31,244 bases of DNA, taken from Chloroflexi bacterium UBA4730. Its GTDB lineage: Bacteria; Chloroflexota; Limnocylindria; P2-11E. Of the stretch, positions 22,041 to 30,490 are shown piece by piece (position 1 is the first letter of the stretch; every line of letters begins with the position of its first letter). The stretch lies in assembly GCA_002404155.1 (NCBI GenBank), contig DHJC01000025.1, forward strand, positions 10,262-41,505, written 5' to 3'. The translations under genes and the position numbers were made by a program. Below the pieces are notes generated by a model. The model was not told the origin of the DNA. It did not search any database and saw only the letters and a program-made list of their open reading frames with translations.

Positions 22041-23215
22041 CCGACGGCAGCGTGATCCTCGGTGCCGCGCGCACGCCCATCGGCGCGTTCCTCGGCGGCC
22101 TCGCACCGCTGACGGCGCCCGAGCTCGGCGCGATCGCGATCAAATGCGCGGTCGAGCGGAGCGGCGTCGCGATCGACCAGATCGACGAGGTCTTTATGGG
22201 CAGCGTGGTGCAGGCGGGTGTCGGCCAGGCGCCGGCCCGCCAGGCGTCGCTCGGCGCGGGACTGCCGAAAAGCGTGCCGTGCACGACGATCAACAAGGTC
22301 TGCGGCTCCGGGCTGAAAGCCGTGATGCTCGCCGCGTCGCAGATCGCCGCCGGCGAGTACGGCGTCATCGTCGCCGGGGGGATGGAGTCCATGTCGAGCG
22401 CGCCGTACCTGCTCCGCGGTCTCCGCCAGGGCCTTTCTCTTGGTGAGCATTCCATGGAGGACGCGAACCTGACCGACGGCCTCGTCGACGCGTACGGCGG
22501 CGGACACATGGGCCTCGGGGGCGAGAAGGCCGCGGCGAAGAGCGGCCTGTCGCGTGCGGATCAGGACCGCTTCGCGGTCCGCTCGTACCAGAAGGCGCTC
22601 GCCGCGCAACGGATGGGTGCCTTCGACGACGAGATCGTGCCGGTCGAGGTGAAGGGCCGGAAGGGCCAGGTCACCCGCGTGGAGAAGGACGAGACGCCGC
22701 GCGAGACCTCGTTCGAGGCGCTCGCCGGGCTCACGCCCGCGTTCAAGGCCGGTGGCACCGTGACCGCCGGCAACGCCTCGAAGCTGAGCGACGGCGCGGC
22801 CGCGCTCGTGGTCGCCGGCGCATCGCGCGCACGCGCGCTCGGCGCGGCGCCGCTCGCGCGGATCGTGGCGCAAGCGCAGTACGCGCACGAGCCCGACCTG
22901 TTCTTGCTCGCCCCATCGGGGGCGATCGCCCGCGTGCTCGAGAAGGCCGGCTGGACCGCCGACGAGGTCGACCTCTACGAGGTGAACGAAGCCTTCTCGG
23001 GGGTCGAGGCGGTGCGGCTGGAGATCGGGATCGCCGAAGACCGCTTCAACGTGAATGGCGGCGCCGTCGCGCTCGGCCACCCGATCGGCTCCTCCGGTGC
23101 GCGGCTCCTCGTGACCTTGCTCTATGCGCTGCGCGCACGGGGCAAGCAGCGAGGCATCGTCTCGCTCTGTCTCGGCGGCGGCGAGGCCGTCGCCCTCGCG
23201 GTCGAGGTCCTCTAA
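22037..23215 (+). CDS. Acetyl-CoA C-acetyltransferase (thiolase II)
   Basis: 392 residues, the standard length. Thiolase that cleaves acetoacetyl-CoA, or condenses two acetyl-CoA. Active-site residues: acyl-carrying Cys89 in INKVCGSGLKAV, His348 in GGAVALGHPIGSSGAR, and Cys378 in SLCLGGGEAVAL. The NEAF motif is present as NEAFSG where most relatives have NEAFA. The GGMESMSSAPY motif marks the acetyl-CoA acetyltransferase group. Coupled to merR by ATGA and to the dehydrogenase by TAATG. In this operon it should run in the degradative direction to yield acetyl-CoA. Confidence 0.95.
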   Translation: MTDGSVILGAARTPIGAFLGGLAPLTAPELGAIAIKCAVERSGVAIDQIDEVFMGSVVQAGVGQAPARQASLGAGLPKSVPCTTINKVCGSGLKAVMLAASQIAAGEYGVIVAGGMESMSSAPYLLRGLRQGLSLGEHSMEDANLTDGLVDAYGGGHMGLGGEKAAAKSGLSRADQDRFAVRSYQKALAAQRMGAFDDEIVPVEVKGRKGQVTRVEKDETPRETSFEALAGLTPAFKAGGTVTAGNASKLSDGAAALVVAGASRARALGAAPLARIVAQAQYAHEPDLFLLAPSGAIARVLEKAGWTADEVDLYEVNEAFSGVEAVRLEIGIAEDRFNVNGGAVALGHPIGSSGARLLVTLLYALRARGKQRGIVSLCLGGGEAVALAVEVL

Positions 23216-24057
23216 TGCAGCAGGTGGGGGTCGTCGGCGCCGGGACGATGGGCGCCGGCATCGCCCAGGTGTGCGCGACAGCCGGCCTGCAGGTCGTGCT
23301 CGTGGACGTCGGATCGGAACAGCTGCAGCGCGGGCAGGCCGCGATCGCGGAGTCCCTCGGCCGGTTGGAGCCGAAGGGCAAGCTCCCGCGCCCGGCCGCG
23401 GAGATCACCGGGCGGATCCGGACCAGCACGGCAATGGCGGATCTCGCGAACGTGGATTTCGTCGTCGAGGCGGCATTCGAAGACTCCGTGGTGAAGACCG
23501 CGCTCTTCGCCACGCTCGACGCAGCGTGCAAGCCCGACGCGATCCTCGCGTCGAACACCTCGAGCATCTCGATCACGCGGCTCGCCGCGGCGACGAAGCG
23601 CCCGGACAAGGTCGTCGGCATGCACTTCATGAATCCGGTGCCGGTCATGGGGTACGTCGAGCTCATCCGCGGTCTCCAGACGAGCGACGCCACGCTGACA
23701 CGGACGCGCGAGCTCGCGAAGATGCTCGGCAAGACCGCCGTCGAGTCCACTGACACGCCGGGCTTCATCGCGAACCGGATCCTCATGCCGATGATCAACG
23801 AGGCCGTGTTCGCCCTGTCCGAGGGCGTCGGCACGGCCGACGCGATCGACACGATGATGAAGGGGCTGAACTTCCCGATGGGCCCCCTGGCGCTCGCCGA
23901 TCTGATCGGGCTCGACGTCTGTCTCGCCGTCCTCGAGGTGATGCACCGCGACTTCGGCGATCCCAAGTACCGGCCGGCACCACTCCTTCGGCAGTACGTC
24001 CGGGCCAGGTGGCTCGGCCGCAAGAGCGGCCGGGGCTTCTTCGGGTATCCGAAGTGA
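23215..24057 (+). CDS. hbd: 3-hydroxybutyryl-CoA dehydrogenase
   Basis: 280 residues, single-function 3-hydroxyacyl-CoA dehydrogenase without a hydratase domain. NAD-binding VGVVGAGTMGAGIAQVCA (Gly loop at 8-13), Asp31 at the ribose position, VVEAAFED, the SNTSSISIT strand (Ser116/117), catalytic His137 in VGMHFMNPVP and Glu149 nearby, then TPGFIANRILMPMINEA. The C-terminal domain ends in GRKSGRGFFGYPK, a family signature. It oxidises 3-hydroxybutyryl-CoA to acetoacetyl-CoA for the thiolase encoded just upstream. Its stop overlaps the next GTG start as GTGA. Confidence 0.95.
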   Translation: MQQVGVVGAGTMGAGIAQVCATAGLQVVLVDVGSEQLQRGQAAIAESLGRLEPKGKLPRPAAEITGRIRTSTAMADLANVDFVVEAAFEDSVVKTALFATLDAACKPDAILASNTSSISITRLAAATKRPDKVVGMHFMNPVPVMGYVELIRGLQTSDATLTRTRELAKMLGKTAVESTDTPGFIANRILMPMINEAVFALSEGVGTADAIDTMMKGLNFPMGPLALADLIGLDVCLAVLEVMHRDFGDPKYRPAPLLRQYVRARWLGRKSGRGFFGYPK

Positions 24058-24431
24058 ACGGACCACAGGTCGGCGCGGTGTTCGCGTTCAGTGCGACGCA
24101 CGCCACGACGGCGGAGTTCTACACCGATATCGTCGGCCTGCAGGCGGGCACGGCCGACGCCGACGCGAGCTGGTTGAAGGCCGGGAACGCCGACGTGGTC
24201 TTTCACGGCCGTGACGATCGCGACACGCCGGCGGAGGTGCGCGCGCAGACCGGATTCGTCGTCTGGTTCGGCGTGGACGACATCACCGGCGCGTTCGACA
24301 AGGCGAAGGCCGCGAAGGCGGTCGTCGGTGACTTCTTCGGCGACTACTTCTTCGCGCGCGACCCCGACGGCCGGTTCATCGGCATCCACGTGAATGAGGA
24401 GCAGGCCCATGGCCACGACCACGAGCACTGA
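24054..24431 (+). CDS. VOC (glyoxalase/bleomycin-resistance fold) family protein
   Basis: 125 residues from GTG 24054, in a GTGA overlap with the dehydrogenase. A single vicinal-oxygen-chelate module: FAFSATHATTAEFYTDIVGLQ, ADVVFHGRDD, VVWFGVDDITGAFDKAKAAK and FARDPDGRFIGIHV, the two beta-alpha-beta-beta-beta halves. The tail is His-rich (EEQAHGHDHEH) and overlaps the next gene by 23 bases. The sequence lacks the IDHVGIAV opening of methylmalonyl-CoA epimerase, so that role is not assigned. Substrate unknown; placement in the operon suggests an accessory or detoxifying role on an acyl-CoA by-product. Confidence 0.82.
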   Translation: MNGPQVGAVFAFSATHATTAEFYTDIVGLQAGTADADASWLKAGNADVVFHGRDDRDTPAEVRAQTGFVVWFGVDDITGAFDKAKAAKAVVGDFFGDYFFARDPDGRFIGIHVNEEQAHGHDHEH

Positions 24432-25587
24432 CCCGGAGGCTCCGGCCTTCGACCTCGCGCTCACCGAGTCGCAGGCGCTCGTCCAGCGGACGGCGCGCGA
24501 CTTCGCGACCGAGAAGCTGCTTCCCATCGCCCATGACATCGACGAGCACGGGACGGTCCCGCCGGCGATCCTGAAGGAGCTCGCCTCGCTCGGTTTCATG
24601 GGCGTGTACGTGCCGGAGGAGCTTGGCGGCGCGGGGGCCGACGTGGTCTCCTACATCCTCGCCTCCGAGGAGATCAACCGCGCGTGCGCCTCGACCGGTG
24701 TGATCATGCAGTCGCACAACTCGCTCGCGTGCGATCCGATCCTCCACTTCGGCACGAAGGCCCAGCAGGAGCGGTGGCTCCGCCCCCTCGCCTGCGGCGA
24801 CACGCTGGGCTGCTTCGCGCTCACCGAGCCGGCGTCGGGTTCGGACGCGGCGGGTCTGCAGATGACCGCGAAGCGGGACGGGTCCGGCTGGCGCCTCAGT
24901 GGCACGAAGAACTTCATCACCAACGGTGTGTCCGCCGACGTGGTCGTGGCGTTCGCCCAGTCCGAGCCGGGGTCGCGGCACAAGGGCATCACCGCGTTCA
25001 TCGTCGACAAGCCGTCCACGGGGCTGTCCGTCGGCCGGGTCGAGCAGAAGCTCGGGATCAAGGGCTCGGACACCGCGCAGCTCGTCTTCGATGGCGTGCG
25101 CGTGGAGGACGATCAGCGGCTCGGGCAGGTGGGTGACGGCTTCAAGATCGCGCTCGCGGCCCTCGATGGCGGCCGGATCGGCATCGCGGCGCAGGCCGTC
25201 GGGATCGGCCGCGCCTGCCTCGAGGACGCGCTCGCCTACGCGAAGGAGCGGCAGGCCTTCGGGAAGCCCATCGCCGAGCTGCAGGCGATCCAGTGGATGC
25301 TCGCGGACATGGCCACCGAGGTCGACGCCGCGCGGCTCATGACCTGGCGGGCGGCGACGTTGAAGGACCGCGGCGAGCGATTCACCGCCGAGGCCGCGAT
25401 GGCGAAGCTCTTCGCGTCGGACGTCGCGATGAAAGCGGCGCGCAGCTGCGTGCAGATCTTCGGCGGCTACGGCTACCTCAAGGACTTTCCAGCCGAGCGT
25501 CACTATCGCGACGCGAAGATCACCGAGATCTACGAGGGCACGAGCGAGATCATGAAGCTGATCATCGCCGAGGACATGCTCGAATGA
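24409..25587 (+). CDS. Acyl-CoA dehydrogenase (short-chain/butyryl-CoA type)
   Basis: 392 residues from ATG 24409 (GAGGAG upstream; MATTTSTDPEAPAFDLALTES). FAD enzyme of fatty and branched acyl-CoA oxidation. Signatures: MGVYVPEELGGAGADV, CFALTEPASGSDAAGLQM, GTKNFITNG, the GDGFKIALAALDGGRIGIAAQAVG helix, RQAFGKPIAELQAIQWMLADM, QIFGGYGYLKDFPAERHYRD, and the catalytic base Glu376 in EIYEGTSEI. It should convert butyryl- or a similar short-chain acyl-CoA to the enoyl-CoA, passing electrons to EtfAB encoded downstream. A 79-base gap with two hairpins follows. Confidence 0.94.
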   Translation: MATTTSTDPEAPAFDLALTESQALVQRTARDFATEKLLPIAHDIDEHGTVPPAILKELASLGFMGVYVPEELGGAGADVVSYILASEEINRACASTGVIMQSHNSLACDPILHFGTKAQQERWLRPLACGDTLGCFALTEPASGSDAAGLQMTAKRDGSGWRLSGTKNFITNGVSADVVVAFAQSEPGSRHKGITAFIVDKPSTGLSVGRVEQKLGIKGSDTAQLVFDGVRVEDDQRLGQVGDGFKIALAALDGGRIGIAAQAVGIGRACLEDALAYAKERQAFGKPIAELQAIQWMLADMATEVDAARLMTWRAATLKDRGERFTAEAAMAKLFASDVAMKAARSCVQIFGGYGYLKDFPAERHYRDAKITEIYEGTSEIMKLIIAEDMLE

Positions 25588-25594
25588 CGAACGA

Positions 25595-25658
25595 GCGACG
25601 AGCAGCGTCGCTGCGAGGAGCGAGCATCACCAGCCGTGAGCAGCTCCAGCGACGCTGG
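25595..25658 (+). repeat. Two small hairpins in the gap after the acyl-CoA dehydrogenase
   Basis: GCGACG-AGCAG-CGTCGC (25595-25611) and CCAGC-GAC-GCTGG (25646-25658) in an otherwise unassigned 79-base gap. The text around the first (AACGAGCGACGAGC, then GAGGAGCGAGC) resembles the inner part of the 125-base repeats but lacks their outer stem. It may be a degraded relative or a pause or attenuation site inside the operon. Confidence 0.35.
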
Positions 25659-25666
25659 CGGTCGAA

Positions 25667-27694
25667 GTGATCCCGCCGACCGAAGGCAGCGGTGCGCTGA
25701 TCCTCGCGGCGGTCGCCGTGCTCGGCTTCGGCGCCTTCGCGTATCGCGCCTGGAAGCTGTACCGCTACCTGCGGCTCGGCTGGAACGAGGACCGACGTGC
25801 GCATCTCGGGAAGCGCATCAGGGACGAGCTCGTCATCTACCTCCTCCAGCGGAAGCTCCTGAAGCGGCCGTACTACATCCGCGGCGTCGCGCACGCGTTC
25901 ATCTTCTGGGGCTTCATCGTCATCACGATGGGCACCGTCGATCTGCTGGCGAGCGGCCTCTTCGGCCTCCGGATGCCGGGCGCGGAGAGCGGCTTCTTCG
26001 TCTGGGCCGTGGACGTGTTCGCGGCGCTCGTGCTCGCGTCGATCGTTCTGGCGCTCGTGCGCCGCGCCTTCTTCAAGCCCGCGCGGATGCACATCGCCCT
26101 CGACGGCTACATCATCCTTGGGCTCATCGCGACGCTCATCGTGTCGCTGCTGGCCTTCGAGAACGCCGGCCTCGCGGCCGGCTACCTCGCGCTGCACCAG
26201 GCGACGCCGCCGCTCGCGGATCTCCTGCCGCTGCCGTACCCGGCCGGCGTCGCGGGCACGGTCTTCGCCGCCGCGTGGTGGGTCCACGTGGTCACGGTCC
26301 TCGGGTTCGCCGCGTACCTGCCGCAGTCGAAGCACCTGCATATCGTCACGACATTGCCGAACGTCTTCTTCCGCTCGCAGCGGCCACGTGGGGCGCTCCG
26401 CTTCGTCGACAAGATCGAGGAGCAGAAGACCTTCGGCGCGGCGACGCTGCGCGATCTCTCGTGGAAGCAGCATCTCGACGGGTACACCTGCACCGAGTGC
26501 GGGCGCTGCTCGGACAACTGTCCGGCGCTCGCGACGGGGAAGGCGCTCGACCCGCAGAAGATCGTCCTCGATCTTCGCGACCTCCTGTTGAAGGAGGGTG
26601 ACGCGCTCCTGAAGGATTCGACAGCCACCGGCACGGCGCCGGCGCATCAGTTCGCGACGAAGCCGGACGAGCTCTGGGCCTGCACGACCTGCGCGGCGTG
26701 CGTCGAGCAGTGCCCCGTGACCATCGAGCACATCGACAAGATCGTGGACCTGCGCCGGTACCTGACGATGCAGGAGGCCGCCGCCCCGCCCGAGGCCCAG
26801 CGCGCGATGACGAACATCGAGCGGGCCGGGAATCCATGGGGCGAGGCCGCCGGCACGCGCGGCGACTGGGCCGAGGGGCTGGGCGTGCCCACATTCGCGC
26901 AGATGCCCGATGCCGAGTACCTGTACTTCGTCGGCTGCGCGGCGTCGTTCGACCGGCGGAACCAGCGCGTCGCGAAGGCGCTCGCGAAGATCCTTCAGGC
27001 GGCCGGGACGTCGTTCGCGATCCTCGCGACCGAGGAGACGTGCACCGGCGACCCCGCCCGCCGGATGGGGAACGAGTACCTCTGGCAGCTGCAGGCTCAA
27101 CAGAACATCGAGACCTTCGGCCGCTACAAGGTGCGCAAGATCATCGCGTCGTGCCCGCACTGCTTCAATACGATCGCGAACGAGTACCCGCAGCTCGGTG
27201 GCACCTATGAGGTCGTGCATGCCTTGCAGCTGGTCCAGGATCTGATCGCCGAGAAGAAGATCGTGCTCGGGCCGGGCGCCGCCGAGTCGGTCGCGTATCA
27301 CGACCCCTGCTACCTCGGCCGGCACAACGGCATCTACGAGGATCCGCGGGCGGTGCTGGACGCCATCGAGGGCGTGACGCGGATGGAGATCGAGCCGTAC
27401 CACCGCGAGCGGGGCTTCTGCTGTGGTGCCGGCGGCGGACGGATGTGGATGGAGGAGAAGGTCGGGCAGCGGGTGAATCACCGCCGGGTCGAGCAGATCC
27501 TCGCGGCGGGCGACGCGAAGGGCGAACGGCCGACGAAGGTCGCGTCGGGCTGTCCCTTCTGTCTCATCATGCTCGATGAGGGTGTCGGAGCGAAGGGGAT
27601 CGCCGATCAGTTGAAGCCCGTCGATGTCTTGGAGCTGGTGGCCTCGCGGCTCGCTGACCCTGCAGTATTAGAAGTGGAGCGTGCGACGACATGA
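25667..27694 (+). CDS. Membrane Fe-S/cytochrome oxidoreductase, likely ETF:menaquinone oxidoreductase (EMO type)
   Basis: 675 residues. The N-terminal 220 residues are a NarI/HdrE-like haem b membrane domain with about five or six helices and spaced His residues (HAFIFWGFIVITMG, MHIALDGYIILGL, WWVHVVTVLGFAAYL, KHLHIVTTLPN). Two [4Fe-4S] motifs follow: Cys275-278-281-285 (CTECGRCSDNCP) and Cys339-342-345-349 (CTTCAACVEQCP). Two CCG-type cysteine domains come next: VGCAASF with CPHCFN and DPCYLGRHNGIYEDPR, then GFCCGAGGGRMWMEEK at 585-586 with SGCPFC. This is the architecture of the DUF224-type ETF:(methyl)menaquinone oxidoreductase described from anaerobes and actinobacteria. Between an acyl-CoA dehydrogenase and etfBA it should pass electrons from EtfAB to menaquinone. 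GTG start without a clear ribosome site; ATGA overlap with etfB. Confidence 0.9.
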   Translation: MIPPTEGSGALILAAVAVLGFGAFAYRAWKLYRYLRLGWNEDRRAHLGKRIRDELVIYLLQRKLLKRPYYIRGVAHAFIFWGFIVITMGTVDLLASGLFGLRMPGAESGFFVWAVDVFAALVLASIVLALVRRAFFKPARMHIALDGYIILGLIATLIVSLLAFENAGLAAGYLALHQATPPLADLLPLPYPAGVAGTVFAAAWWVHVVTVLGFAAYLPQSKHLHIVTTLPNVFFRSQRPRGALRFVDKIEEQKTFGAATLRDLSWKQHLDGYTCTECGRCSDNCPALATGKALDPQKIVLDLRDLLLKEGDALLKDSTATGTAPAHQFATKPDELWACTTCAACVEQCPVTIEHIDKIVDLRRYLTMQEAAAPPEAQRAMTNIERAGNPWGEAAGTRGDWAEGLGVPTFAQMPDAEYLYFVGCAASFDRRNQRVAKALAKILQAAGTSFAILATEETCTGDPARRMGNEYLWQLQAQQNIETFGRYKVRKIIASCPHCFNTIANEYPQLGGTYEVVHALQLVQDLIAEKKIVLGPGAAESVAYHDPCYLGRHNGIYEDPRAVLDAIEGVTRMEIEPYHRERGFCCGAGGGRMWMEEKVGQRVNHRRVEQILAAGDAKGERPTKVASGCPFCLIMLDEGVGAKGIADQLKPVDVLELVASRLADPAVLEVERATT

Positions 27695-28458
27695 GACTGC
27701 TCATCTGCATCAAACAGGTCCCGGACTCGACGACGCGAGTGAAGGTCGCGCCGGACGGCACGTCCATCGTGACCGACGGCATCACCTGGTCGATCTCGCC
27801 GTACGACGAGTACGCGATCGAGCTCGCGCTCGAGCAGAAGGACAACGCCGCCGACACCGTCGTCAGCGTCATCAGCGTCGGTGGCCCGCGGACGAAGGAC
27901 GCCCTTCGGCAGGCGCTCGCGATGGGCTGCGATGACGCGACGCTCGTGACGGGCGAGGGCGCGGATACGCTCGGCCCGCTCGGGATCGCGAACGCGCTGA
28001 AGAGCGCGATCGACGAGCTGAAGCCCGACCTCGTGCTCTGCGGCAAGCAGGCCTCCGACGACGATCAGGGCTTCGTCGGTCCGGCGCTGGCGGAGGCCCT
28101 CGGGTGGCCGCACGTCGCGGTGGTCACGAAGGTCGCGCCCTCGGCCGCGGGGACCGAGATCTGGAAGGAAGTGGAGGGCGGCCACGAGGTCTGGAAGGCG
28201 AGCGGCGCTGCCGTCCTCACCGTCCAGAAGAGCGAGAAGGAGCCGCGCTACCCGTCGCTCCCCGGGATCATGAAGGCGAAGAAGAAGGAGATCCCCGAGC
28301 GGCCGGTGACCGGCGTCGAGGATCCGGTGACGATCGAGATCGTGAAGCTGGAGCCGCCGCCGGCGCGCGGTGGCGGGAAGATCTTCAAGGACGGCGACGT
28401 CAAGGCGCACGCCGCGGCGCTCGCGACGCTCCTCCGCGACGAAGCGAAGGTGCTCTGA
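27691..28458 (+). CDS. etfB: Electron transfer flavoprotein beta subunit
   Basis: 255 residues, cytoplasmic. MRLLICIKQVPDSTTRVKV opening, SPYDEYAIELALE, VSVGGPRTKDALRQALAMGCDDATLV, and LVLCGKQASDDDQGFVGPALAEALGWP, which is the AMP-binding/recognition part. The recognition-loop region TVQKSEKEPRYPSLPGIMKAKKKEI is the EtfB signature that docks acyl-CoA dehydrogenases. Lies between the membrane oxidoreductase and etfA, overlapping each. The dimer takes electrons from the two acyl-CoA dehydrogenases encoded on either side. Confidence 0.95.
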   Translation: MRLLICIKQVPDSTTRVKVAPDGTSIVTDGITWSISPYDEYAIELALEQKDNAADTVVSVISVGGPRTKDALRQALAMGCDDATLVTGEGADTLGPLGIANALKSAIDELKPDLVLCGKQASDDDQGFVGPALAEALGWPHVAVVTKVAPSAAGTEIWKEVEGGHEVWKASGAAVLTVQKSEKEPRYPSLPGIMKAKKKEIPERPVTGVEDPVTIEIVKLEPPPARGGGKIFKDGDVKAHAAALATLLRDEAKVL

Positions 28459-29339
28459 TGAAGATCTGGGTGCTCGCGGAGAAGAAGGATGGCCAGCTCC
28501 GCCGCGTGTCGCGCGAGCTCGCGGCGAAGGCCGCGTTGCTGGGCGACGCGACGGTGATCGAGGTCATGGGCGAGCGCGTCTCCGCGGCCGCCGCGGCCGA
28601 CGCCCTCGCGGAGCGCGCGAAGACCGACGCACCGGATCTCGTCCTCGCCGGCGCGACACCGTCGGGCCGCGACATCGCCGCGCGTCTGGCGGCGACGCTG
28701 AGGCGCGCCTACCTCTCGGAGTGCACCGACGTGACCATCGACGGCACGTCGGTCGAGGCGTCGCGGGGGATGTACGCCGGCAAGGTGAGGGCCCGCGTCC
28801 GCGCCCCGCTGCCGGCCGTCTGCAGCGTGCGGCCGAACGCGTTCCCGCTTGTCGATGGCGCGGCAGAGCCGCAGGTCGCGAGCGTCGCTGCGGGCGACGC
28901 GCCGGGGCTCACGTTCGTGCGCTTCGAGCCGACGGCGTCGAGCGGCGGGCGCGTAACGCTCAGCGAGGCCCGCGTGATCGTGTCCGGCGGTCGCGGTCTC
29001 AAGGGGCCTGAGGCCTGGGCCCAGGTCGAGGCGCTCGCGGATGTGCTGGGCGCGGCGCTCGGCGCGTCGCGCGCGGTGACCGACGCCGGCTGGCGCCCGA
29101 ACGAGGAGCAGGTCGGGCAGACCGGTAAGACCGTGACCCCCGACCTGTACATCGCGCTCGGCATCTCCGGCGCGATCCAGCATCTGGCGGGAATGACGTC
29201 GAGCAAGGTCATCGTCGCGGTGAACAAGGACCCCGACGCGGACATTTTCAAGGTCGCCGATTACGGCATCGTCGGCGACGTTTTCGAGTTCCTTCCGGCC
29301 TTCACCGACGCGGTCAAACAGGCGAAAGCAGGGGCCTGA
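28458..29339 (+). CDS. etfA: Electron transfer flavoprotein alpha subunit
   Basis: 293 residues from ATG 28458 in a TGATG junction. Domain I holds MKIWVLAEKKDGQLRRVSRELAAKA and LVLAGATPSGRDIAARLAATL. The C-terminal FAD domain has VIVSGGRGLKGPEAW, then RPNEEQVGQTGKTVTPDLYIALGISGAIQHLAGM and VIVAVNKDPDADIFKVADYGIVGDV, all standard for EtfA. The His often seen after GAIQ is kept. Somewhat shorter than many relatives (about 320) because domain I is compact. Its stop overlaps the proposed CTG first codon of the next acyl-CoA dehydrogenase. Confidence 0.95.
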   Translation: MKIWVLAEKKDGQLRRVSRELAAKAALLGDATVIEVMGERVSAAAAADALAERAKTDAPDLVLAGATPSGRDIAARLAATLRRAYLSECTDVTIDGTSVEASRGMYAGKVRARVRAPLPAVCSVRPNAFPLVDGAAEPQVASVAAGDAPGLTFVRFEPTASSGGRVTLSEARVIVSGGRGLKGPEAWAQVEALADVLGAALGASRAVTDAGWRPNEEQVGQTGKTVTPDLYIALGISGAIQHLAGMTSSKVIVAVNKDPDADIFKVADYGIVGDVFEFLPAFTDAVKQAKAGA

Positions 29340-30490
29340 TCTTCCCGTTCGCGGGCCCCGACGAGCGCGACCTCGCGGCCGGCGTCGCCGCGTTCGTCGC
29401 GGGTCTCGGCGAGCGGATCCCGGCGGCCGAGACCCTGGGCACGATCCCCGCGGACGTCATCCGCTCGCTCGGCGACCTTGGCGTGCTCGGGATGAACGTG
29501 CCGGAGAACGACGGCGGCCTCGGCGCGTCGGCGGTCGCGTTCGCACTCGTGCTCGAGGAGCTCGCCGCGGCGTGGCCGTCGCTCGCGGTCGGTGTGTCGG
29601 TCAACAGCGGCATCGTCGCGAGCTCGATCGCGCGCCTCGGGACCGCCCAGCAGAAGCGGACCTTCTTCCCGCAGCTGTCGGACGGCCGCGGGCTCGCGGC
29701 GTTCTGTTTGACCGAACCCACCGCCGGGTCCGATGCCGCGTCGTTGCGCGCGACCGCGACGCGTGAGGCTGACTGTTGGGTCATCACCGGGACGAAGCTG
29801 TTCGTCACGAGCGCGCGGTACGCGCCGTTCTTCATCGTCCTCGCCCGCGTCGGACAGCCGGAGCCCGCGAGACCGCATGCCGGGATCACGGCGTTCCTCG
29901 TGCCCGCGGGCACGCCCGGCGTCATCGTCGGGAGGGCCGAGCACAAGCTCGGACTGCAGGCGTCGGACACGAGCGCCGTCACCTTCGAGGGTGCGCGCGT
30001 TCCCCTGACGGCGGTGCTGGGCACGGAGGGCCAGGGATTCAGCGAGGTGGCGATGGCCGGGCTCGACGCGGGACGCATCGGCATCGGCGCGCAGTCACTC
30101 GGGATCGCCCGGGGCGCGCTCTCGCTCGCGATGGCGTACGCGAAGGAGCGGAAGCAGTTCGGCGCGGCGATCGCCTCGTTCCAGGCGATCCGGTTCTCGC
30201 TCGCGCAGGTCCGCACGGAGCTCGAGGCCGCCCGGCTGCTCGTGCTGCGCGCCGCATGGCTCAAGGACAACGGCGCCAGTTTCAGCCGGGAGGCCGCGCA
30301 GGCCAAGCTGTACGCGAGCGAGGCCGCGAATCGCGCCGCGTATGCCTGCCTGCAGGTCTTCGGCGGATATGGCTACATGCGCGAGTACGGTATCGAGCGC
30401 TACTTCCGCGACGCCCGAGCCACCACCATCTATGAAGGGACCAGCGAGGTGCAGCGCATGGTCATCGCCAGATCCGTGGTGGCAGCGTGA
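29336..30490 (+). CDS. Second acyl-CoA dehydrogenase
   Basis: 384 residues if begun at CTG 29336. Signatures: LGVLGMNVPENDGGLGASAVAF, AFCLTEPTAGSDAASLRATA, GTKLFVTSARYAPFFIVLARVG, GQGFSEVAMAGLDAGRIGIGAQSLG, RKQFGAAIASFQAIRFSLAQV, QVFGGYGYMREYGIERYFRDARATTIYEGTSEV with the catalytic Glu367. It differs clearly from the first dehydrogenase (residue-level divergence throughout), so it is a separate enzyme, perhaps for branched or longer substrates. The first ordinary start in frame (GTG 29483) would remove about 49 residues of the N-terminal helical domain (FAGPDERDLAAGVAAFVAGL). CTG 29336 overlaps the etfA stop as CTGA and gives full family length. Its own stop overlaps the mutase start as GTGA. 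Confidence 0.92.
   Translation: MIFPFAGPDERDLAAGVAAFVAGLGERIPAAETLGTIPADVIRSLGDLGVLGMNVPENDGGLGASAVAFALVLEELAAAWPSLAVGVSVNSGIVASSIARLGTAQQKRTFFPQLSDGRGLAAFCLTEPTAGSDAASLRATATREADCWVITGTKLFVTSARYAPFFIVLARVGQPEPARPHAGITAFLVPAGTPGVIVGRAEHKLGLQASDTSAVTFEGARVPLTAVLGTEGQGFSEVAMAGLDAGRIGIGAQSLGIARGALSLAMAYAKERKQFGAAIASFQAIRFSLAQVRTELEAARLLVLRAAWLKDNGASFSREAAQAKLYASEAANRAAYACLQVFGGYGYMREYGIERYFRDARATTIYEGTSEVQRMVIARSVVAA

Noticed and set aside
24054..24431. Methylmalonyl-CoA epimerase
   Set aside because: Tempting next to an acyl-CoA mutase, but the sequence lacks the epimerase opening and metal-ligand wording; only the general VOC fold is supported.
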